Positions 57,301-64,000 of a stretch of 64,000 nucleotides of DNA are shown here, in pieces. The DNA is from Brachionus plicatilis. Its lineage: Eukaryota > Rotifera > Eurotatoria > Ploima > Brachionidae. Location of the stretch: NCBI GenBank assembly GCA_010279815.1, contig QEOQ01000122.1, positions 894,798-958,797 on the forward strand. Reading direction: 5' to 3'. The notes beneath the pieces are model-generated. The model was not told the origin of the DNA. It made no database searches and worked only from the letters and a program-made list of their open reading frames with translations. A program made the position numbers and the translations under genes. Within the stretch, counting starts at the first letter, position 1. Each line of letters starts with the position of its first letter.

Positions 57301-60300
57301 AAAATTGGAAAAGGTCTTATCCACTCTTATAGAAAATTAAGCTAAAGTTTTGTGCCATTTTTTATTCTACACCCGTTATTCTTTCTTTTTCTAATTAGTG
57401 AATTTTAATTTTTTTGACACACAAAAAAAAAAATTGATACCACAAAAATATCTAAAATTGTCATAAAAAAGCCAAACAGAAAAAAAGAGCACAAAAGTTT
57501 AGTTTAATTTTCTAACAAAGACAGATGGTCCAAATTTTATATTAAACATTTTGATAGCTTTTTTGATTAACAAAACTATCCTAATGACTGTCCACGTTAA
57601 AGAACTCCAATGTTCATCAACATTTTTAGCTGTTAAGGGTCGATCTGAAGGAATTCATTTATTTTTAAACTGAAAAAAATTTCATAAAAAAAAATTTATT
57701 AAAAATGAAAAATCTATTAAAAATGAAAAATCTATTAAAAATAGTCTCAAAATTGACTCAAAATTTTTAGAAAAAAAATTAATTTTTTTTGATCATAAAA
57801 TTGTAAATTTTAATAGTAAATTTCACGATCATGTGTTCACATTTTTTACTGAAGATTTTTTTAAAGTAAATTTTGTGATCAGGTGGTCAAACTTTGAGAA
57901 AAGTCCTTGACAGCGCTGAATATGTTTTATTAATTTATGCCTCGATGAATGAGTACCTAAAAAGCCGAATGAGTACGAATCTTTTACTCATTCATCAAGG
58001 CATAAATTAATAAAACATATTCAGCACTGTCAATTCAAATATAAAGACTCGTGAATCTTTGATTAAAAAAATTTCAATTTTTTTTTATCAACTCGCCAGA
58101 CTCCTTTGGAAAAAAAATTAAAAAAATTTTTTTTTTTTTTTAAATAATTTTTTTCGTTCTAAGACGTTGAAGGCGTTCCACAAGTGTTTTATTTTGGCCC
58201 GTGTTCCAGATACAACGCACTGGTGCTCGAGCTGCTCGGGCCCAGTCTCGAGGACCTGTTCGACCTGTGCGACCGCAAGTTCTCGCTCAAAACTGTCCTA
58301 ATGATAGCCATCCAGCTCATAACTCGCATGGAATATGTACATTCGAAAAATCTAATCTACCGCGATGTCAAGCCGGAAAATTTTCTGATCGGGCGAAACT
58401 CGACGCGCCGCCAGCACATAATCCACATCATAGACTTCGGCCTGGCCAAGGCCTACATAGACCCGGAGACCAACAAGCACATACCGTACCGCGAACACAA
58501 GAGCTTGACGGGCACGGCCCGCTACATGAGCATAAACACGCACTTGGGCAAGGAGCAGAGCAGACGCGACGACCTGGAAGCGCTCGGCCACATGTTCATG
58601 TACTTTTTGCGCGGCTCGCTGCCCTGGCAGGGCCTCAAGGCCGACACGCTCAAGGAACGGTACCAGAAGATTGGCGACACGAAGCGCTCCACGCCCATCG
58701 AGGTCTTGTGTCAAGGCTATCCGGAAGAGTTCGCCAAATACTTGAAGTATGTGCGCGGACTCGACTTTTTTGACAAGCCCGACTACGAAAAGTACCGGCG
58801 CATGTTCCAGGACTTGATGAAGACGCGCGGATGGGAGTGCGACTGGCAGTTCGACTGGTTCGGCAAGCACATCAACTCGTCGTCCAACCAAACCGGCAGC
58901 ACCACTGCCAACGCCACCGCCAACAATACCAAGGAGCCGATCAACACGACCACAGATAACAACCAGCTAAATAACACCAAAAATAATAATTATAACAACA
59001 ATAGGGAAAAAGTAAGTCGTGGTTTTTGTTGTTGTTTATTTTTATTTTGTTAATACTTTTTTTTTTTGGTTTTATTGTGATTTTTTGTTGAAAAAAAAAC
59101 TCAAAAAGGCTTTTCTTGTCAAAGCATGTCTTGGACCTATTAACCTTTTCGGGCAAAGTCTTCTCTAGCCTGGTCATTTTTGACGTTATTGTTTGAATTA
59201 TTGACCAAAAATTCTGTTTTGACTGATAGTGAATTTAATTGAATTTTTTTATAGCTCATAATTTTGCCAGTAGTAAATTTATTTCTTCGAGTAGCAAACA
59301 TATTTTTTTAAAAAAGCAGATCATAAAAAAGATAATTTATTTTTATTTGCAAAAGTTGTTGATTTAATTTTTTTTGTAGTTAAAAGTTGAGACGTATTGA
59401 CTAATTAAACATTTAATTAACTATTTGAAATTACATGGGACTGTTATTTTTTCATTGTATCTAATTCTTTTTTTATTGTATCTAAATAATAAGCTATCTA
59501 AATATAGTGAATAAATATTTTTTAGTATCTAATTATTTTATCTAAGTATCTAAATTTTTTAATTGTGTATCAATATTTTTTTTTGTTGTATCTATTTAAA
59601 AAAAACGGAAGTAGAATTTTTTGATATTTTATTTAGAAAAATTAAAAAAAAATACAAAAAGGAAGAAAAATTAAGAAAAAGAAAAAAAAATAATCTATTT
59701 TGTTCTTTTGTTTTGAGGTTGAGCTTGAATTGATTTCGGCTTGTTTTTTGATCCAGTGGGTCTTCCTCTTTTCTTTTTTGGAATCTCAGACTGAGCTGAA
59801 TTTTCATTAGAATTTTTTTCAACTTCAACTTCATTTTGAATTTCCTTTTCTGCTTCTTGAGCCTCAATTTCTTCCACCACATCAACTTGACTCAAAATTG
59901 AATTTACAAGAGCCTCTGGTAATTTGTTTTGATTTCGCACGTAATCTCTTAATTGTAACTCGGTTGGTTGAATCATTAAAGCTTTTTGTGTTGTTACTGG
60001 TTTACCGTGTTTCCTATTTTCACCCAATATTTCTCCAATATGGGCATGTGCATTCACTTTGAGACCATTCTAAATGAATAGTAGTCATCCAAATTTTGCG
60101 AGCTTGATTTCGCCATTCGTCAAAGTTATCAATTTGCTCTTTGAAAAAATTAATTCTATAATTTTTTATATCTTACATGGCAACTTGAAGTTCATGATAA
60201 TAATCAAATGATCAAATATTAATTGGTTAAAATCTTAATTTAAATGATGAAATTAGATTTTTTTTATTTTTTTTTCTAATTGACCATTGATTGATTCTTC

Positions 60301-63300
60301 TAGAATCTTTGCTTGAAAACTTAAAAAAAACAAATTTAAAATCGACATTATTTTATTAAATGATAAAATTACACTTATAACAAAAACGACAATAGGCCTG
60401 GGTAAACGTTTTATGTTGGTTGTGGAAATATTCGAATAAGACGAATAAATGAAATAAAGTATTACATTTTTATAGTAAAAGAAATAATTAAGAAACATCA
60501 ATCACAAATCAAGATAATATCAAATAAAATTTTAAAAGTAAGAAAGATTGTAGACAATGGTAAATACATTACGGCGAAATAAAGTTAAATTTTGTAATGA
60601 AAAATTTCAAAATATTGATTAAGAATTAAATTTACTTCATATAAAAATTCATATAATTTCCAATCTAATTATAGATTAAACAAAAAGTGTTTAATAAAGT
60701 TTAGTCATTTATTGTTAAAAAATTGATAGAAACTACCTTTTTTTTTAAATCAAAAACCTAAAATTTTGATTTGAAATTTAAATTTGATCATGAACTTCAA
60801 TTTGCCAAGTTACATGAGTTCTATTTTGGAAAATTTTAAAAATATTATTAAAATTAAATCTTAAAATTATACAAAATTTGAAAATGACTCAAAACTTAGA
60901 ATCTCAATCCGAATCAAAATAGATTATCGCTCTAGTTTCTAATGATGGTCAACGAAATAGAAGAAGCGATACTAAAAAAGCCAATAGAAGAAAATATCAC
61001 GTATGAGGTGTTTTAAACTTATGAAGCATTGTCTTAAAGAACTTAATTCAGGTTTAATTGAGAATTTTATATTGCGTGCATAAGAGGTATAAAAATGAAA
61101 TGGATGGGAAGGAGTTTTTTTTTCTTTTTATTAATTCTTTCAACTTTTGTTTTAATCGTCTCTTCTTATTTTTATTCTTTTTTCTGAAGGAGCCTTGGCT
61201 CGACCAGAATTTACTTAATAAATAAAAATAAGCGCTATTTCAGTTGAATGCACTTCACTAAAAAGAGCCTAGATTTTAATACATCGTACAAATCTCAACG
61301 TTATTCTTTAAATTCAAAAAGATTTAAAGAGATGACTTCGAAACAACATAATAAATGGATATATCGAATATGTTTGATGAGTATTTAAAATGAAATGCTA
61401 CAAGTAATTCAGTCAGAACCGAATAAATTGTTATTTTTACATTCAGTAACTTAGTTTAAAAAAAAGAGGCACAGGACGTTCGCGTAAAGCTTATTTAAAG
61501 AATAAAAAAAACAATTAATTGATCAATGCATTGACTCAAATTTTTACATTTTTTTTCACAAGTTTCTTTTCATTTTCTTTTTCTACTATAGAAAATATTT
61601 TTGCAAATATTTGCTACAATTTTTTGCTACTGATAAAAAATAAATTCGCTGCTGCAATAATTATTATCCATTTTTTATTTGTCCATGATAACCAAAATGA
61701 TTAATAGATAGTTATTATTAAAAAATGATACTAAATTTTATTGATGATGTTAAAAATGCGCCTTTAAATACATTAACCGTAATTTTATTTAAAAAATATA
61801 ATAAAAAGAAACATTTTTAAAACAAAAGTTTTTTTTTAATTGAGATTAAATATGGTTTTGTGAAATTCAGTACAAAATGATAAAAAAAACAGAAACAACT
61901 ATTAAAAAATTGAAAAACTTTTTTTCTATAAATTTAAAATTAATTTCGTGTTACGACTTTCATGCTGCAACTTTCAAAGTTGCATCAGCTTTCAAGGTCT
62001 GCAAAACTCTGCAAATTTAGCAGAAATTAGATTTAAATCTGTTCAAGCACAGTGCATTTTGCACAGATTTTGCACATCTTTTGCAGACTATCACAGTTGA
62101 TGCAACTTTGAATGTTGCATCATGTTGCATTTACGGAACTAATTTAAAATTTTTAGTAAAAAGTTGTTCAATTTTTTATCATTTTGTTCTGTTCTTTTGT
62201 ACTGAACTTCACAAAACCCCAAATCTAGTCTAAAAATTAATTCTTTTTTCATTTATATGAATTAGTCCATTATTTCCGCTGCATCATCTTGCTGCCAAAT
62301 TGTTTATAAATATTTAATATCACATTAATTTTTATTTTTTGAGCAGCATGAGCGTAAATTTTAGTTGTTAATTAAAAGGAAAAAAATAATATTTGAAATT
62401 ATTCATAATTCTTTTTTTTAAATTTGACCTATAGAAAAATACTTCCTTTACTCGGTTATTTCAAAAAATTTTGATAAAAAATTATTAGGACAATTAAACA
62501 AATTTTTTATTTAAAGTGAAGTTCGAGTTGGACGCTTACGATACTTTTAATCCAGTCTTTAGTTTAGTATTAAAATTGTTCTCTTAATAATTTAATTAAA
62601 AATGACAAAAATCACCTTTTTTAGATTAATTATTTAATTTTCAAGATATAAAAAATCTCGGATTGATATTCTGAATTTTGATTTACAATTGACCTTTAAT
62701 TTAAATCATTTTTTGATTTTTTAAATCAAAATAGAAAAAATTTTAACCAAGTGTTTAAAACTATTTTTAAAAAAAAATTTTAATTTATTCTATTATTTTG
62801 AAGAATAAAAGAATTAAGAGAATTCTTCTGTGTTTAAGTAGCTAAAAAATTAATATTTCATCTTTTAGAGATGAAGGCCTTATATTTGTGGAAAAATGAA
62901 AATATATTTTAAAATCAAGTCTGTTAATAAAAAAATTAATAGTTAAAAATTTCTTAAAATTCAAAGTATATATCTCAATTATGAAAAAAAAATTTAATCT
63001 TATTTAAATAATTATATATCATCAAATTTTTTAAAATTTTATACTAATTATAGTTATTTTAATTAATAAAGTAATTTTTAGACCAAAGACTGTTGATCGA
63101 GCTTCAATTTTGATAAAAAATAATTTTATACTTTAACAAAAAAATTAGATGCTGACAAAAAGTCATTAAAAATTTTCAATTATTAAATTTTTTTGTCACT
63201 ATCATTCAATCACAGTATTATCAAAATCGATTAGCAAAGTGTCTTGGTGTTTTATGATTTTTTTTAAGAGAAAAAAGATTTTCAACAGAAAATTAAAAAA

Positions 63301-63938
63301 AAATTTTTTTAAAAATTCAAATTTATTTAATTAAAAAAAAACATAAAATCGGCTAGAGAAGAATTTTAACAAGGGGTCAGAAGAATCAAGAATAAAATTT
63401 AACTAATTTGTAGAAATATAGAATCGGCGGCACATCGCCGAAAGAAAACGATAAAACAGTAATAAACTTTAAACGTCTCGAACAATCAGTAAGTCGCATT
63501 TCTGTTTGAAAATTAGCTTTATCTTTTTAAAATTAATTTTGCACCTTTTATCTAACAAATTTTGATCTATCATGTCTAACAAACTCGAGTCCGATTCGCC
63601 ACAACGAATTTGGTCCGAGGAAATTAAAGCGGGTGTCTTACTGCCTTCTAGCTGTCACTGTTTGCATTTGCAATTGACAATTATCTGAGAATAATGAAAG
63701 TAATAATTTTGCTGATTTAAGGTCATGAGTTCCCAAGATGATGAACACCATGCAAATGACAACACGCCAATATCGCCACCCAATGTCGAAGTAGTCAGCG
63801 ATACCAAGTAAGTCTTGGGCTCTCGAGTCCCATTTGTTCTAGGCGCTCAATCACGAGTTTTAAAGTTCTATTCTAAAAAGGTGTTGCTGTTTTTTCCGCC
63901 GACGTTCCAAAAAAGAAAGAAATGCCCGACAAAAATGA
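54314..63938 (+). CDS. CSNK1G: Casein kinase 1 gamma (membrane-anchored Ser/Thr kinase), complete gene
   Basis: Five exons: 54314-54746, 58164-59011, 63414-63488, 63722-63807 and 63881-63938; all GT-AG, all phases fit (1500 bases, 499 residues). CK1-gamma phosphorylates targets at the plasma membrane, including LRP6 in Wnt signalling in other animals. Residues 1-88 are a Ser/Asn/Gln-rich N-terminus; the kinase domain follows: glycine loop [14 protein letters not shown] (about 97-110), VAIK lysine (120), YRDVKPEN catalytic loop (Asp 212), IIDFGLA, and the CK1-typical [20 protein letters not shown]. Then come a Thr/Asn-rich linker, [20 protein letters not shown] (exon 3), [15 protein letters not shown] (exon 4) and [18 protein letters not shown] (exon 5), the palmitoylated Cys plus basic tail diagnostic of the gamma subtype. 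ATG 54314 is preceded by an in-frame TGA. Exon 3 rests on frame and splice sites only and may be alternative. Confidence 0.95.
55531..55876. mobile_element. 346-bp hAT-like MITE in CK1-gamma intron 1
   Basis: Starts CAGAGTTGTTCCTCAAG and ends with its exact inverse (CTTGAGGAACAACTCTG), 17-bp perfect terminal repeats beginning with the hAT-like CAGAG. The interior has further CAAGTC/GACTTG motifs and no coding frame. Target duplications are unclear (GATAGGAC against GATACTCT share four bases). Confidence 0.65.
56287..56325. repeat. 15-bp perfect inverted repeat
   Basis: AACTTTTACAAATCA (56,287-56,301) and its exact inverse (56,311-56,325) around a 9-base AT loop, in CK1-gamma intron 1. Confidence 0.5.
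56390..56630 (+). repeat. LINE-like 3' end (family 2) followed by an 80-bp tandem duplication
   Basis: 56,394-56,452 has the family 2 unit (AAATGAAGAGTTAATCAGTC; inner CCTTTC/GAAAAGG stem; TAGCCTGTTGATTTACC). Then TTGATTTACCTACTG...AGGTATCAAA is present twice (about 56,441-56,521 and 56,546-56,626), nearly identical. Confidence 0.6.
57909..58031. repeat. Hairpin with 47-bp arms just upstream of CK1-gamma exon 2
   Basis: Arms 57,909-57,955 (GACAGCGCTGAATATGTTTT...) and 57,985-58,031 are inverted copies with two mismatches around a 29-base loop. It lies 133 bases before the exon 2 start, inside the intron, so the pre-mRNA would carry this duplex close to the acceptor. Confidence 0.75.
59695..60140 (-). 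pseudogene. MULE-type transposase C-terminal relic in CK1-gamma intron 2
   Basis: On the minus strand, [20 protein letters not shown] then [11 protein letters not shown] is the start of a SWIM-type zinc motif. After a frame break, [20 protein letters not shown] (compare the GEKRKRGRP...KAL tail of invertebrate MULEs), an acidic stretch, and a C-terminal AT-hook [16 protein letters not shown] follow to the stop near 59,695. The frame break and missing CKH part of SWIM show decay. It is antisense to the host gene. Confidence 0.6.
60174..60816. mobile_element. Inverted-repeat element sharing termini with the 13.5/14.3-kb MITEs
   Basis: Left end TGGCAACTTGAAGTTCATGA (60,178 on) and right end, inverted, TGGCAAATTGAAGTTCATGA. 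Compare GGGCAAGTTGAAGTTTATGA at 14,299. The interior is AT-rich without a convincing frame. TTACAT lies near both outer ends but is offset. Intron 2 of CK1-gamma. Confidence 0.5.
61183..61235 (+). repeat. LINE 3'-end hairpin (family 1)
   Basis: CTGAAGGAGCCTTGGCTCGA: GAGC-CTTG-GCTC, then AATAAATAAAAATAA tail. In CK1-gamma intron 2. Confidence 0.55.
61853..62222. mobile_element. 370-bp foldback MITE, TGCA-core family 2
   Basis: Arms about 61,853-62,025 and 62,055-62,222 are long imperfect inverted copies. Ends GGTTTTGTGAAATTCAGTAC and, inverted, GGTTTTGTGAAGTTCAGTAC. The inner arms hold CAAAGTTGCATCA, TCTGCAAAACTCTGCAAA and TGCATTTTGCACAGATTTTG. No protein. It lies in CK1-gamma intron 2. The terminal sequence resembles the 26.1-kb element. 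Confidence 0.75.
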
Positions 63939-64000
63939 GCAGCTTTATTTTATTTGAAAAGAAAAATTAAAAAATTTTATACACTTTTATTTCTTCAATT

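Noticed and set aside
58201..58891. Open frames overlapping CK1-gamma exon 2 on both strands
   Set aside because: Shadows of the kinase exon, caused by its high GC content.

Overview
The window reads as AT-rich nuclear DNA of an invertebrate animal. Genes have GT-AG introns, some very short (51 and 90 bases in SAR1), coding exons are visibly richer in GC than their surroundings, and gene-free DNA is crowded with decayed non-LTR retrotransposons, small inverted-repeat DNA elements and a tRNA-derived SINE. A rotifer-like protostome would fit the gene structure, base composition and repeat mix, but I cannot prove the taxon from sequence alone.

Gene layout. (1) 94-2555, minus: 5' exon of a Brahma/SMARCA4-type SWI/SNF ATPase with QLQ, HSA, BRK and most of the helicase; it continues off the left edge. 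(2) 6473-10062, plus: RBM33-like protein with one unresolved exon junction. (3) 14982-15701, minus: complete three-exon SAR1 GTPase (COPII). (4) 16564-17238, minus: two-exon basic protein of 206 residues, not recognised. (5) 21629-23293, minus: 554-residue low-complexity, nuclear-looking orphan. (6) 54314-63938, plus: complete five-exon casein kinase 1 gamma ending in the membrane-anchoring CCCFF + basic tail. These are housekeeping genes for chromatin remodelling, ER export, membrane-anchored kinase signalling and RNA handling; nothing suggests co-regulation.

Repeat layout. The 30 kb between 24 and 54 kb holds no convincing gene. It contains LINE fragments (25.3, 27.7, 36.8, 38.0, 39.1, 49.98-51.2 and 51.5 kb), a MULE transposase tail (37.3 kb), a 555-bp non-autonomous hAT element with perfect 8-bp target duplications (40,827-41,381) and a SINE with 15-bp target duplications (52,911-53,205). 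The CK1-gamma introns hold another MULE tail, a hAT-like MITE, a 47-bp-arm hairpin next to exon 2, and two inverted-repeat elements.

Most interesting. First, a set of long foldback elements (13,524-13,877; 14,299-14,677; 26,131-26,476; 61,853-62,222), with a probable relative at 60,174-60,816. The first four have centres packed with TGCA/CTGCAAAA motifs; two have perfect 8-bp target duplications, and one has about 150-bp arms with only two mismatches. Second, two families of short stem-loops at LINE-like 3' ends whose loops vary or whose stems change together, as expected for structures read by a reverse transcriptase.
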